NCBI RefSeq assembly: GCF_010685995.1
Contig: NZ_JAAGWK010000024.1
Location: 62,001-126,000, forward strand
DNA length: 64,000 nucleotides
Source: Goekera deserti
GTDB taxonomy: Bacteria; Actinomycetota; Actinomycetes; Mycobacteriales; Geodermatophilaceae
Reading direction: 5' to 3'
Below the pieces are notes generated by a model. That model was given only the letters and a program-made list of their open reading frames with translations. It had not been told where the DNA came from and ran no database searches. Made by a program: the position numbers and the translations under genes. This document shows, piece by piece, positions 41,785 to 50,958 of this stretch (position 1 is its first letter; each line of letters starts with the position of its first letter).

Positions 41785-43048
41785 CGGAGGCCACCGGTGC
41801 CCGGCGCGTCCCGTTCTCGGCGTCGCGCAGCAGACGCCAGGTCACGGGCAGGCCGGCGACGAGGGCGGCGACGAAGACGGTCATCGCGGTGTCCTGGTCC
41901 AGCGCCGACCAGAGCAGGCCGAAGAGGACCGCCGAGACGAGCCGGCCCGCGGCGAGGGCCGTCTGGACCAGCGCGATCCCGGACCCGCGCAGCGGGGCGG
42001 GGGTCAGCGATGCGGCGAGCGCGGCCAACACACCGTCGGTCGCCGCGTAGTAGACGCCCAGCGCGCCGAGCACCAGCACGAGCAGGGCCGGACCGGGCAG
42101 ACCGGCGCCCCACCGCAGGGCGGCGTAGCAGAGCAGCAGCGCCCCGTGGCCGCCGACGAGCACCGGCACGCGGCCGACCCGGTCGGCCAGCCGGCCCAAC
42201 GGGACGGCGAGCACGAGGTAGGCGACCGCGGTACCCACGAACAGCAGCGGGAACGCCGTGGCGCTGACCGCGTCGCGGTCGCGGAGCAGGAGGTAGAGGA
42301 AGCCGTCGCTGACCGTCAGCGCGCCCAGGGCCAGGGCGGCCAGGGCCACCCGCCGCAGCGACACGTCGCGGACCAGCCCGGCCAGCGACCGCAGCCGGAC
42401 GGCGACGGCGCCGGCCACGGCGGGCCGTTCCCGGACGAAGGCCCACAGCACCGTGCAGCCGGCCGCGGCGAAGGCGGCGCTGGTGAGGAAGACGCTGTCG
42501 TAGTCGTCGGGCAGGTACAGCAGCAGCGCGAACGCGACCAGCGGGCCCAGCAGTGCACCGGCGGTGTCCATCGCGCGGTGGACACCGAACGCGCGCCCCA
42601 GCAGCTCCTCGGGCACCGCCGCTGCGATCAACGCGTCCCGCGGCGCCGTCCGCAGGCCCTTGCCGGTGCGGTCGACGGCCAGGACCGCGCCGATGCCGGT
42701 GGGCGAGGACACCGCCAGCAGCCCGAGCTTGCACACCGCGGACAGCCCGTAGCCGACCTGGGCGGTCACCTTCGGCCGGGCGAAGCGGTCGGCGACGTAC
42801 CCGCCGAGCAGGCGCACCAGCACCGTGACGCCCTGGTAGAGGCCGTCCAGCACGCCGAAGGCCAGCGGGGACAGCCCGAGCGCCATGGTCAGGTAGAGCG
42901 GCAGCACGGCGGTGACCATCTCCGAGGAGACGTCGGTGAGCAGGCTGACCGTGCCGAGGGCGACGACCGTGCCGCCCACGCGGGTGGTGCTGCGTCCCGG
43001 CGGCGGGGGTCCCCCCGGGAGGTCGCGGACGGAGGTGTACACCGCCAC
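41777..43048 (-). CDS. Major facilitator superfamily transporter
   Basis: A 423-residue MFS protein with about 12 helices in two halves. The loop 2-3 signature region reads LLGGYVADRFARPKVTAQVG near residue 83, and the equivalent in the second half is VPLGRLADRVGRVPVLVGG. VDRTGKGLRTAPRDALIA near 125 resembles drug/metabolite efflux members. The substrate cannot be inferred. It lies between the initiating phosphotransferase and the propeller protein, so export of a cell-surface component is possible but unproven. Confidence 0.85.
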   Translation of the reverse strand: MAVYTSVRDLPGGPPPPGRSTTRVGGTVVALGTVSLLTDVSSEMVTAVLPLYLTMALGLSPLAFGVLDGLYQGVTVLVRLLGGYVADRFARPKVTAQVGYGLSAVCKLGLLAVSSPTGIGAVLAVDRTGKGLRTAPRDALIAAAVPEELLGRAFGVHRAMDTAGALLGPLVAFALLLYLPDDYDSVFLTSAAFAAAGCTVLWAFVRERPAVAGAVAVRLRSLAGLVRDVSLRRVALAALALGALTVSDGFLYLLLRDRDAVSATAFPLLFVGTAVAYLVLAVPLGRLADRVGRVPVLVGGHGALLLCYAALRWGAGLPGPALLVLVLGALGVYYAATDGVLAALAASLTPAPLRGSGIALVQTALAAGRLVSAVLFGLLWSALDQDTAMTVFVAALVAGLPVTWRLLRDAENGTRRAPVASGG

Positions 43049-43170
43049 CTCCTGACCTTGCCGATCGTCGGTACCGCCGGCGCCCGCGGGCGGGCGCGCC
43101 GGCCACCCTCGGGCCGGTCACCCTGGTCATCGGCAGCCGGCGCGGCCGACCGGCAGGCGTGCACGGCAGC

Positions 43171-43188
43171 GTCACCCGGGCGGGTGAC
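43171..43188 (-). terminator. Hairpin after the initiating phosphotransferase gene
   Basis: Stem GTCACCC / GGGTGAC with loop GGGC, 20 bases past the stop at 43208. No clear T run follows, so termination efficiency is uncertain. Confidence 0.5.
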
Positions 43189-43207
43189 CCGGGCGGCCGG
43201 GCGACGG

Positions 43208-44704
43208 TCAGTAGGCGCCGGAGCTGGACAGCACGGCCCGCGCGGTCTTCCACAGGATCAGCAGGTCCATCGCCAGCGACCAGTTCTCCACGTACCGCAG
43301 GTCCAGCCGGACGGCGTCCTCCCAGGCCAGGTCGCTGCGACCGGAGATCTGCCACAGCCCGGTGAGCCCCGGCTTGACCAGCAGCCGGCGGCTGACCTGG
43401 TCGTCGTAGCGGGCCACCTCGCGGGGCAGCGGGGGCCGGGGGCCGACCAGGGACATCGAGCCGCCGAGCACGTTGAGCAGCTGCGGGACCTCGTCGACGG
43501 AGAAGCGCCGCATCCAGCGGCCCACCCGGGTGATCCGGGGGTCCTCGCGCATCTTGAACAGCAGGCCGTCGGACTCGTTGGCGGCGTCCAGTCCGGCGAG
43601 CTGCTGGTCGGCGTCGACCACCATGCTGCGGAACTTGACCATGGTGAACGGCTCCCCGCGCAGGCCGATCCGCTCCTGGCGGTAGAACACCGGGCCCGGT
43701 GAGGACATCCGCACGGTGAGCGCGACGGCCAGCAGCAGCGGTGACAGCAGCACCAGGGCCGACCCGGCGACCGAGCGGTCGACCAGGCCCTTGACCACCC
43801 GCCGCCAGCCGGTGAACTGCGGCTCCTCCACCGACAGCAGCGGCAGGCCCTCGAAGGGCCGGATGTGCAGCCGGGGGCCGGCCACCTCCACCAGTCCCGG
43901 GGCGACCAGCAGCTCGATGCCGGTGCCCTCCAGCTGCCAGGACAGCCGGCGCAGGTACTCGGCGGCGGTCTCGCTGGCCGAGGTCACGGCGATGGTGTCC
44001 GCCCGCAGGCGCGCGGCCAGGTCGACGACGTCGTCCAGGCTCCCCACCGGGAGGTCGACCAGCCGGCGGAAGCGCTCGCGGTCGGCGGGCGTCACGCAGG
44101 CGGCGACCACCTCCAGGCCGGCGAAGCGCTCCCGGTCCAGCTGGCGCACCAGTGTCAGGGCTGCGCCGCCCCGGCCCACGACGACCACCCGCTTGGTGCA
44201 CCGCCCGGTCGCCCGCAGCCGGCGCAGCTGCCGGCGGGCGCCGTAGCGCACCAGCAGGCCGACCGCGGTGAGCCCGGGGACGGCGACGACGACCAGCGAC
44301 CGGCTCAGCTCCAGACCGAAGGCGTAGGAGGTGAAGCCCACCGTGGCCAGCCCGAGCAGGCCCGCCCGGAGGACCCGGCGGTACTCGTCGCTGCCGGTGC
44401 CGATGAGCCGGCCGTCGTAGGTGCCGGCCGCCGACAGCAGCAGCGGCCACACGACCAGCAGGCTGAGCGCTGCCCAGGTGAGCGTGGAGTCCCGGGCGAC
44501 GACGCCGTCGCGGGTGAGCACCACCAGTCCACCCGCGACGGCACCGGCGAGCACGTCGGCGGCGCCGAGACCGGCGAGGTACCAGCGCACCCACGCCGGG
44601 CGGGGCCGGCGGAGCGCCGCGCGGACCGGGGCTGCGGAACGGGACGGGACGGGCGTCCCGCCGGCTCCCGAGCCGGTCCCGGCATGCTCCAGCAGCACGT
44701 GCAC
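43208..44704 (-). CDS. Initiating undecaprenyl-phosphate sugar-1-phosphate transferase (WbaP/ExoY-like)
   Basis: Polyisoprenyl-phosphate hexose-1-phosphate transferase, 498 residues. It loads the first sugar phosphate on undecaprenyl phosphate at the membrane. Several TM helices lie in residues 40-150. A CoA-binding-like Rossmann segment contains KRVVVVGRGGAALTLVRQL near 170. A fifth helix at about 310 leads to the catalytic domain with RQERIGLRGEPFTMVKFRSM, RRFSVDEVPQLLNVLGGSM, SLVGPRPPLPREVARYDD and KPGLTGLWQISGRSDLAWED. The conserved Asp-Glu pair is in the VDEVPQ block. It is the only initiating enzyme of this family in the window and may prime both glycan systems. The GTG at 44702-44704 is the only plausible start. 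Confidence 0.93.
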   Translation of the reverse strand: MHVLLEHAGTGSGAGGTPVPSRSAAPVRAALRRPRPAWVRWYLAGLGAADVLAGAVAGGLVVLTRDGVVARDSTLTWAALSLLVVWPLLLSAAGTYDGRLIGTGSDEYRRVLRAGLLGLATVGFTSYAFGLELSRSLVVVAVPGLTAVGLLVRYGARRQLRRLRATGRCTKRVVVVGRGGAALTLVRQLDRERFAGLEVVAACVTPADRERFRRLVDLPVGSLDDVVDLAARLRADTIAVTSASETAAEYLRRLSWQLEGTGIELLVAPGLVEVAGPRLHIRPFEGLPLLSVEEPQFTGWRRVVKGLVDRSVAGSALVLLSPLLLAVALTVRMSSPGPVFYRQERIGLRGEPFTMVKFRSMVVDADQQLAGLDAANESDGLLFKMREDPRITRVGRWMRRFSVDEVPQLLNVLGGSMSLVGPRPPLPREVARYDDQVSRRLLVKPGLTGLWQISGRSDLAWEDAVRLDLRYVENWSLAMDLLILWKTARAVLSSSGAY

Positions 44705-44839
44705 CCCCGCGGTCGTCGGACAGGCGCCCGGCGAGCGTGCGTGGGGAGGGACGTCCCGGTCACCGGGCTCCTCGTGCCGCTGCGTCGGGCCGTGACCCGA
44801 CGATCCCCGCGGGTCCGGCTCGCCGACAAGGGGGACGGC

Positions 44840-44873
44840 GCCCGCGTCACCCGTCCGGGCGGGTGACGCGGGC
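44840..44873 (-). terminator. Intrinsic terminator downstream of pth
   Basis: A 13 bp GC-rich inverted repeat, core CCCGCGTCACCC / GGGTGACGCGGG with an 8-base loop, 26 bases past the pth stop. It isolates pth-rplY from the phosphotransferase gene, although no long T run is present. Confidence 0.65.
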
Positions 44874-44898
44874 CGGCTCGGTGGCCCGTCCTCGCAGG

Positions 44899-45534
44899 TC
44901 AGGTGCGGGGGTGCACCACGTTCTGGGCGGCTTCCAGGCCGTGTGCCAGCAGCTCCTCGACGGCGTCCGCGGCCTCGGCGAGGAGCAGGTCGAGCACCTT
45001 GCGCTCGGTGGACGAGAAGTCCTTGAGCACGAAGTCGGCCGGGTCCTGCCGGCCGGGCGGGCGCCCGATGCCCACCCGCACCCGGAGGTAGTCCTTGGTG
45101 CCGGTGGAGCGGGTGATCGACCGCAGCCCGTTGTGGCCGCCCTCGCCGCCGCCGCGCTTGAGCCGCACGGCCTCGAAGGGGATGTCGAGCTCGTCGTGCA
45201 CGACGACCAGTTGCTCGGGTGCCAGGTGGTGGTAGTCGAGCAGGCCGCGGACCGGGCCACCGGACTCGTTCATGTAGGTGGTGGGCTGGGCGAGGACGAC
45301 CTTGCGGCCGGCGAGGCGACCCTCACCGGACACCGACCGCGCCCGCGGGCCCTTGCCCGGCGAGAGCTTCGTGCCCACCCGCTCGGCCAGCAGGCCGAGC
45401 ACCATGGCGCCCACGTTGTGCCGGTTCCCGGCGTAGCCGGGACCGGGGTTGCCGAGCCCGACCACCAGGACGGGCCCGTCGGGCAGCGGCCCGGGGGCAC
45501 CGGCGGTGCCGGGGCCCCCGGGGTCGGTGCTCAC
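44899..45534 (-). CDS. pth: Peptidyl-tRNA hydrolase
   Basis: Cleaves peptidyl-tRNA released prematurely from ribosomes. It has 211 residues from the GTG at 45532-45534. The first signature [21 protein letters not shown] with the catalytic His lies near residues 22-42. Then come [17 protein letters not shown] near 85, [19 protein letters not shown] near 113 (active-site Asp) and [12 protein letters not shown] near 133. It follows rplY by 16 bp on the same strand, the usual actinobacterial order. The longer in-frame ORF to 45708 is a shadow inside rplY. Confidence 0.95.
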   Translation of the reverse strand: MSTDPGGPGTAGAPGPLPDGPVLVVGLGNPGPGYAGNRHNVGAMVLGLLAERVGTKLSPGKGPRARSVSGEGRLAGRKVVLAQPTTYMNESGGPVRGLLDYHHLAPEQLVVVHDELDIPFEAVRLKRGGGEGGHNGLRSITRSTGTKDYLRVRVGIGRPPGRQDPADFVLKDFSSTERKVLDLLLAEAADAVEELLAHGLEAAQNVVHPRT

Positions 45535-45550
45535 GATCGAGCGGGGTCGC

Positions 45551-46240
45551 TCAGGAGGACTTCTCGGCGGAGTCCATCGACTCGCCGCTGCCCTGGTCGG
45601 ACGGCTCGGGCACGACGTCGCCGTCGGCGTCGGACTCCTCGCGCTCGATGCCGGCCTCGGCCTCGGCCTCCTCCAGCTCGGCCTCGAGCTGCTCGGCGGT
45701 CGGGGCACCCAGGAAGCCGATGACCAGCTGGTCGGGCTCGGTGACCAGCGTCGAGCCGGCCGGCAGGCGCAGGTCGCCGGCGGTGACGTTGTTGCCGGCG
45801 GTGCGGCCGGTGATGTCCAGCTCGATCGAGTCGGGCAGGTTGGTCGCGTCGGCCTCGATGGACACGGTGTTCAGCTGCAGGTTGCTGATCGTGTCGGGGG
45901 CGGGCTCGCCGGTGATGACCACCGGGACGTCGACGGTGGTCTTCTCACCGCGGCGGACGACGACGAGGTCGACGTGCTCGTGCCGGCGGGAGATCGGGTC
46001 GCGCTGCACGGCCTTGGTGAGGGCCAGCTGGTCCTTGCCGTCGAGCTCGATGGTCAGCAGGGCGTTGCCGCCGCCGTTGCGCAGCGCCGCGGCGAACTCG
46101 CGGGCGGGCAGCGACAGGTGGATCACGTCCTGGCCGTGCCCGTACATGACGGCGGGGATGCGGCCCTCGCGGCGGGTCCGGCGGGCGCTGCCCTTGCCGA
46201 ACTCGGTGCGGGGCTCGGCGACGAGGCGGTAGTCGGCCAC
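45551..46240 (-). CDS. rplY: 50S ribosomal protein L25/general stress protein Ctc
   Basis: Binds 5S rRNA in the large ribosomal subunit. The 229-residue long (CTC/TL5) form has an N-terminal L25 domain ([20 protein letters not shown] near residue 11, [18 protein letters not shown] near 83). A C-terminal beta domain contains [20 protein letters not shown] and [12 protein letters not shown]. The tail of about 45 residues is strongly acidic (Glu/Asp/Ser-rich). GTG at 46238-46240 with AGGAG nine bases upstream. In this window it is separated from prs, its usual neighbour, by glycan region B. Confidence 0.95.
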   Translation of the reverse strand: MADYRLVAEPRTEFGKGSARRTRREGRIPAVMYGHGQDVIHLSLPAREFAAALRNGGGNALLTIELDGKDQLALTKAVQRDPISRRHEHVDLVVVRRGEKTTVDVPVVITGEPAPDTISNLQLNTVSIEADATNLPDSIELDITGRTAGNNVTAGDLRLPAGSTLVTEPDQLVIGFLGAPTAEQLEAELEEAEAEAGIEREESDADGDVVPEPSDQGSGESMDSAEKSS

Positions 46241-46321
46241 GGTGGTGTGCTCCTGTCCAGGTGGATCGGGTCTGCGTGCCCGGTCGGCGACGACCGCGAC
46301 ACACCCCGGGGTCTCCCCCAC

Positions 46322-47554
46322 CTACAGGCGCGCACGTCGATCACGGAGCAACGGCCGGTGCCGTCTCCCTCGCCGGGCAACCTGCTCATCGTAGACCGAG
46401 CCCATGGCGACCGCGAGCACGACCGCCGAGAAGACGTTGTTGAAGGCCGAGACGGACAGCCCGCTGACCCAGATCAACGTCAGCAGTGCCAGCGTCTCGC
46501 GACGTCCCGTGCCCGAGCGGCGCAGTCCGTACCAGATCAGCCCGGTGAGCAGCACCATGCCCAGCAGCCCGTGGTCGAACACCACGCGCAGGACGTAGGA
46601 GTGCAGGATCACCGAGTAGCACACGCCCGGGTCGGTCGAGCTGAACAGCGGCGTGTAGTAGGAGAGGCTCTGGCACGAACCCGGGGTCAGCGGCGTCAGC
46701 GGTGGGGACCCGAGCAGCCACTCCAGCACCGACCAGTCCTGCACCTCGTAGCGGAACGTGTCCAGGAAGTTGAGCCGGTCGAGGCGGGCACCCGCATCGA
46801 ACTGAGCGCGGCCGAGGAACACCGCCGCCGCCGCGCCCACGACCAGCGCCACCCGGGCCACGAGCAGCGGCCAGGCGCGGGGGCCCGTGCGGCGGTCGAG
46901 GAAGAGGACGACGACCAGCAGGCCCAGCGCGGCACTCCTCGAGCCGGACAGCAGGACGATGACGACCAGGGCGCCGAGCACCCAGCCGCGCCGGCTGCCC
47001 AGGTGGGGGTCGGCCAGGAGGAACAGTCCGAGCAGCATGACCAGCTCGAAGTTGTTCTCCAGGTACACGCCGGGACGGTCCGCCAGTCCGAGCACCGCCG
47101 AGTACCCGTACTTCACGAGGAACACGACCACCAGGAACGTGGTGAACCGGGCCAGCCGCGCCCGGTCGAACACCCCGGAGCCGACCAGCGCCCCGAGCAA
47201 CGCGACGTAGACGAAGGCCTTGTACGCCTGGAGGAAGTCCACGGCACTCGCCGAGCTGAAGAAGACCAGCACGAGCGCCTTGAGGACGACGTACCCGGCG
47301 CCCACACCGGTCAGCACCGTGCCCGCCGGTGTCATCCGCCCGATCCCCATCAGGGCGACGAGGACGAAGACCACCTCCAGGACGGTCTGGGCCGGCACGG
47401 CCGAGAACCGTCCTGGCGAGAGGAGGCCGATGACGGCCAGCAGGCCGAGCCCGCCGTAGAGCAGGCGTTCCTGACCGCTCGGCCGGTCACGCAGCAGGGG
47501 CGGCGTGGCGCGGCGTGTCGCCGGCCCCCACCGCCGGAGCTCGGCGAGGGTCAC
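46322..47554 (-). CDS. O-antigen ligase/Wzy-like polymerase
   Basis: A 410-residue polytopic membrane protein, about 11 helices. Wzy_C-type features: SGSRSAALGLLVVVLFLDRR near residue 200, then a large extracytoplasmic loop (about 235-320) with LLGSPPLTPLTPGSCQSL and VCYSVILHSYVLRVVFDHG, then three terminal helices. Two Cys lie in the loop. It would polymerise or ligate the repeat units exported by the flippase of the same operon (50959). It is the last gene of region B; the GTG overlaps the stop of the beta-helix gene (GTGA). No Wzz module is fused here, unlike its counterpart at 18749. Confidence 0.82.
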   Translation of the reverse strand: MTLAELRRWGPATRRATPPLLRDRPSGQERLLYGGLGLLAVIGLLSPGRFSAVPAQTVLEVVFVLVALMGIGRMTPAGTVLTGVGAGYVVLKALVLVFFSSASAVDFLQAYKAFVYVALLGALVGSGVFDRARLARFTTFLVVVFLVKYGYSAVLGLADRPGVYLENNFELVMLLGLFLLADPHLGSRRGWVLGALVVIVLLSGSRSAALGLLVVVLFLDRRTGPRAWPLLVARVALVVGAAAAVFLGRAQFDAGARLDRLNFLDTFRYEVQDWSVLEWLLGSPPLTPLTPGSCQSLSYYTPLFSSTDPGVCYSVILHSYVLRVVFDHGLLGMVLLTGLIWYGLRRSGTGRRETLALLTLIWVSGLSVSAFNNVFSAVVLAVAMGSVYDEQVARRGRRHRPLLRDRRARL

Positions 47555-49107
47555 GTCACCTCCAGCCCGACGCGCCAGGCCGTGGGGCCGGTGTTGCGCA
47601 CCGACACCTCCAGCACGGCCCCGTCCGGCTGCACCGACGCCGACACCTGGAGGACGCCGTCCGTCGTGCCGAACGACGTCCCGACCACGTTCTGCACAGC
47701 GCCGACCGTCACGGCGGCGGGGCCGTCGTCCCGGGAGACCAGCAGCGTCGTCTCGGCGGCCGCTCGACTGCCGTCGGCGCCGTCCCGGGCGACGAGCCGC
47801 ACCCGGTAGGCGGTGCCGAGCGACCCGGTGGGCACACCGCCGAGGGCCACCGGCAGCGACCCCGAGGACAGTGCCGGCGTGCTGAACTCCCCGCCGGCGA
47901 CGAACGCCCGTGACCCCGGCAGGTCCTGCACCCCGGCGACACCGATGTTCAGCATGCTGTGGGTGCGGGACGCCCCCTGCGCCCCGGCGACGGCGACGCC
48001 GGACGTCTGCCCGGTCAGTTCGTTGCCGATGTAGCCGACGTCGGCACCGCCCTCCTCGCGGACGGCGACGGACGGCGACCGGTACCCGGCGTCGTCGTCG
48101 TCCCGCCCGGCGCCGGTGGCCACACCCGTCAGCAGGAACGACCGGCAGTCCCGCTGGTAGAGATGGCAGTCGTCCTCGGGGGAGTCCTCCGCGAGGCGTC
48201 CGTTGCGGCGCAGGACGACGCCGGTCACGGTCGTGTGCTCGCACTCCACGACCCGGATCCCGGTCCTGCCGTTGCGGTCGACGACCCCACCCACCACCAC
48301 GTTGTGCAGGGCCTGGAAGACGTCGATGCCGTGCCCGTCGTTCCACTCCACCTTGTTGCCGAGCAGGGTGTTGTCGTTGGCGCCGGCGCCGAGGCTGATG
48401 CCCTCCGAACCGTTGGCGTTGACGGTGCACGACACGATCATCGAGTCGACCACGTCCTTGATCCCGACGTCGTTCTCGTGCACCTGGCAGCCGGTCAGCA
48501 CGGTCCCGCTGACGTAGTCGCCGTCGTACCCGACGGACCCGTCGGTCATGGTGACCCGGTCCAGCACGACCCCGAACCCCGCCGGCCGGACGGCGGGACC
48601 GGTGCGGCCCTGCCCCTCCACGGCGATGTCGGTGACCCGGCCGAACGCACCGACGGTCAGCACCGGGGCGGTCATCCCGGGCGCCCGCGCTCGCAGCCGG
48701 GCCCCGGACCCGGCCCGGCCGGCGTAGGTGCGAGCCGACGGGCCGCTCAGCGTCTGCCCGGCGCGCAGCACCACGCCGTCGACCAGGTGCACGCCGTCCG
48801 GGAGCCAGAGCCGCGCACCGTCCGCGGCCGCGTCCACCACCGCCTGCAGGCCCGCCGTGCTGTCCGTCGTGCCCGTCGGGTCGATCCCCCGACCGGCGAG
48901 CACGGTGCTGCCGGCGGGAGCGGCCACGGCGACGCGCTCGTCGCCGGCGGTCACCCGCCCCACCACCGCGGCGGTGGCCACGGACCCGCCGACCACGGCG
49001 CCGGCGATGAACCCGCGCCGGCCGAGCCGACGCCCAGGGGCCGGGGCGACGTCCCCGCCGTCGGCGTGCCCGACTCCCCCGGGATCCGACGTCGGCGGGA
49101 CCGTCAT
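47551..49107 (-). CDS. Tat-exported right-handed beta-helix protein
   Basis: A 518-residue secreted protein. The twin-arginine signal RRGFIAGAVVGG lies at about residues 29-40, followed by a hydrophobic stretch. From about 75 a pectate-lyase-like/NosD-like parallel beta-helix begins (GIDPTGTTDSTAGLQAVVDA, then LWLPDGVHLVDGVVL). Repeated coils contain N-ladder features: VNANGSEGISLGAGANDNTL, GNKVEWNDGHGIDV and VDRNGRTGIRVVECEHTTV. The last 120 residues form a separate beta-rich domain. Such proteins are often polysaccharide lyases, hydrolases or epimerases; catalytic residues cannot be assigned with confidence. Its position between the Wzz-kinase-like gene and the Wzy-like gene suggests it acts on, or edits, this operon's polymer outside the membrane. 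Confidence 0.82.
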   Translation of the reverse strand: MTVPPTSDPGGVGHADGGDVAPAPGRRLGRRGFIAGAVVGGSVATAAVVGRVTAGDERVAVAAPAGSTVLAGRGIDPTGTTDSTAGLQAVVDAAADGARLWLPDGVHLVDGVVLRAGQTLSGPSARTYAGRAGSGARLRARAPGMTAPVLTVGAFGRVTDIAVEGQGRTGPAVRPAGFGVVLDRVTMTDGSVGYDGDYVSGTVLTGCQVHENDVGIKDVVDSMIVSCTVNANGSEGISLGAGANDNTLLGNKVEWNDGHGIDVFQALHNVVVGGVVDRNGRTGIRVVECEHTTVTGVVLRRNGRLAEDSPEDDCHLYQRDCRSFLLTGVATGAGRDDDDAGYRSPSVAVREEGGADVGYIGNELTGQTSGVAVAGAQGASRTHSMLNIGVAGVQDLPGSRAFVAGGEFSTPALSSGSLPVALGGVPTGSLGTAYRVRLVARDGADGSRAAAETTLLVSRDDGPAAVTVGAVQNVVGTSFGTTDGVLQVSASVQPDGAVLEVSVRNTGPTAWRVGLEVT

Positions 49108-49147
49108 GGCAGCTCCCGCCCCGGGGGTGCTCCGGGACGGCCGGTGG

Positions 49148-50830
49148 TCACCCCCGGGTACCGGGCTCATCGAGCCACGACTCCGGCCAGCCGGCGGGCG
49201 TCCTCGCGTCGTGCCCGGACGTGTCGCGTCCGGCCGGGCCGCCGGCACCCGGGCCGCTGCCGATCTGCCGGGCGTCCCCGGTCGGCTCCCCGACGTCGTC
49301 GCCGGGTGCCGACGTCCCGGCCCGGGTGGCGACGACCCGGGCGACACCGTTGGAGGAGCCGCCGGGCCGCCGACCGGTGGTCGGCACGGCAGCGGGTCCG
49401 GCGGCCGGGACAGGGCCGCCGGCGCCGTCCCGACGGCCACGCGGAGGGCTCGTCGACACCGGGTCAGCGCCCCGCGTCCTCGCCGGTCGCGGCGACGGAC
49501 CGACCGGGGGGCTGTCGCCCCGGTGGGCGGGTCCGGGAGCCAGGACCGACCCCAGCTCCCCGTGAGCGGGCACGTGCGTCAGGACGGTCCCGAGCAGCTG
49601 CGCACCGACGGCGTCGAGGGCGCTGACGGCCTCCGCCAGCTCGGTCTCGGTGGTCTCGCCGTACCCGGCGACGAGCAGCACCCCGTCCGCCTCGGCGGCG
49701 AGGGCGCGGCTGACGGCGAACGGGAGCAGCGGAGCGGCGGCGACCAGCACGACGTCGACGTCGGCGAGCAGCCCGTCCAGCACCCCGGCCATCCGCGTGG
49801 GCGCGACGACCCGCCCGGGGTCCGCCTGGGCCCGTCCGGCCCCGAGGACGGTGAACCCGTGGGACCCGGAGAACTGGAGGACGTCGCCGAGCACGGCGTC
49901 GCCGGCCAGGACGTCGGCGAGCCCGGCACCGGCGACCATGCCCAGCCGCTCGACCAGTCCCGGCCGCCCGGGATCGGCGTCCACGACGGCCACGGAGCGC
50001 CCGCTCTCCACGAGGGCCTCGGCCAGGTGGATCGCGACCGCATCGACGCCGTCGGCAGGCACGGGGCTGCTGAGCACCACCACCTCCGGGGGCGGCCCGC
50101 CGGCGAGGTGCTGCAGGTTGACGGCGAGCTGCCGGTACTGCTCCGGGGCACCGGTGACGCCGGACTCGCGATCACCGAAGAGCACACCGGCGACGCGCCC
50201 GCCGGTCGACTCCTCCACCTGCCGCCTGCCGCGGACCGTCCGGTCGAACACCGCGCGGGTGACCACCACGGCGGCCCCGACCAGCAGGCCCACCGCCAGG
50301 CCGAACGTCGCGTTCCGGGCCAGCACGTCACTGGGCGCCGGCGTGCTGGGCTCGTCGGTCAGCGAGACCACCACCGGCGCACGGTCGCTGTTCGCGGTCT
50401 CCAGACCGGCGACCAGGCGCGGGAACTCGACGGCGACCGCCGTCGACACCCGGCGTGCGACGTCCCGGGAGGAGTCGCTCACGGTGACGTCGATCAGCAC
50501 CGTGCCGGTCACCGTCGACGCCCGGATGTCCGACGCCACGCGCTCCGGCGTCACCGCCCAGTCCACCCGGTCGGCCACCCGGGCCGCCAACTCGGCTCCG
50601 GTGAGCAGTTCCGTGTAGGACGCCACCCGCTGCTGGGCCAGCTGCTCGCCCTGCAGGGCGTCACTCGCGCTGGACGAGCCGGCCGTGGACACGAAGAACT
50701 GCAGCCGACTCGAGTAGGAGGGCCCGAGGACCACCGTCACGAGTGCCGCCGCGAGCCCGCCGAGGAGAGCGGCCACCAGGACGACCACCCACCCACGCCG
50801 CAGCGCTGCCCAGACTGCTCTCGGTTCCAC
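49148..50830 (-). CDS. Wzz-type chain-length protein fused to a degenerate BY-kinase-like domain
   Basis: A 560-residue protein. TM1 is at about 16-36 after EPRAVWAALRRGW. The extracytoplasmic Wzz loop (about 37-170) contains SYSSRLQFFVSTAGSSSASD and AQQRVASYTELLTG. TM2 is at about 180-205. The cytoplasmic part opens with QYRQLAVNLQHL near 230, the bacterial tyrosine kinase lead. A P-loop NTPase-like fold follows, but the Walker A site reads SSPVPADGVDAVA with no GK[ST], and the Walker B strand VDVVLVAAAP has lost its Asp. Only the Walker A' strand (VAVVDADPGRPG, about 277) looks normal. The Pro/Gly/Arg-rich tail (410-560) lacks a Tyr cluster. Start GTG at 50828-50830, supported by AGGGGAG; an ATG at 50896 is possible. 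Confidence 0.85.
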   Translation of the reverse strand: MEPRAVWAALRRGWVVVLVAALLGGLAAALVTVVLGPSYSSRLQFFVSTAGSSSASDALQGEQLAQQRVASYTELLTGAELAARVADRVDWAVTPERVASDIRASTVTGTVLIDVTVSDSSRDVARRVSTAVAVEFPRLVAGLETANSDRAPVVVSLTDEPSTPAPSDVLARNATFGLAVGLLVGAAVVVTRAVFDRTVRGRRQVEESTGGRVAGVLFGDRESGVTGAPEQYRQLAVNLQHLAGGPPPEVVVLSSPVPADGVDAVAIHLAEALVESGRSVAVVDADPGRPGLVERLGMVAGAGLADVLAGDAVLGDVLQFSGSHGFTVLGAGRAQADPGRVVAPTRMAGVLDGLLADVDVVLVAAAPLLPFAVSRALAAEADGVLLVAGYGETTETELAEAVSALDAVGAQLLGTVLTHVPAHGELGSVLAPGPAHRGDSPPVGPSPRPARTRGADPVSTSPPRGRRDGAGGPVPAAGPAAVPTTGRRPGGSSNGVARVVATRAGTSAPGDDVGEPTGDARQIGSGPGAGGPAGRDTSGHDARTPAGWPESWLDEPGTRG

Positions 50831-50832
50831 GA

Positions 50833-50839
50833 CTCCCCT
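50833..50839 (-). promoter_or_regulatory. Ribosome binding site AGGGGAG for the chain-length/kinase-like gene
   Basis: AGGGGAG sits two bases before GTG 50830 on the minus strand. It favours that start over the in-frame ATG at 50896, which has no comparable site. Confidence 0.55.
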
Positions 50840-50958
50840 GTCAGGTGTTCGGTGGTGCGGTCGTCCCCCAGCCGTCCCCCGCGGCCAGCTTGTCATGTGG
50901 GTCCCGTCTCCCCCGGCATCGGCGTCCTGCCCGACCCCGACGGGTGACGGCGCCGCTC

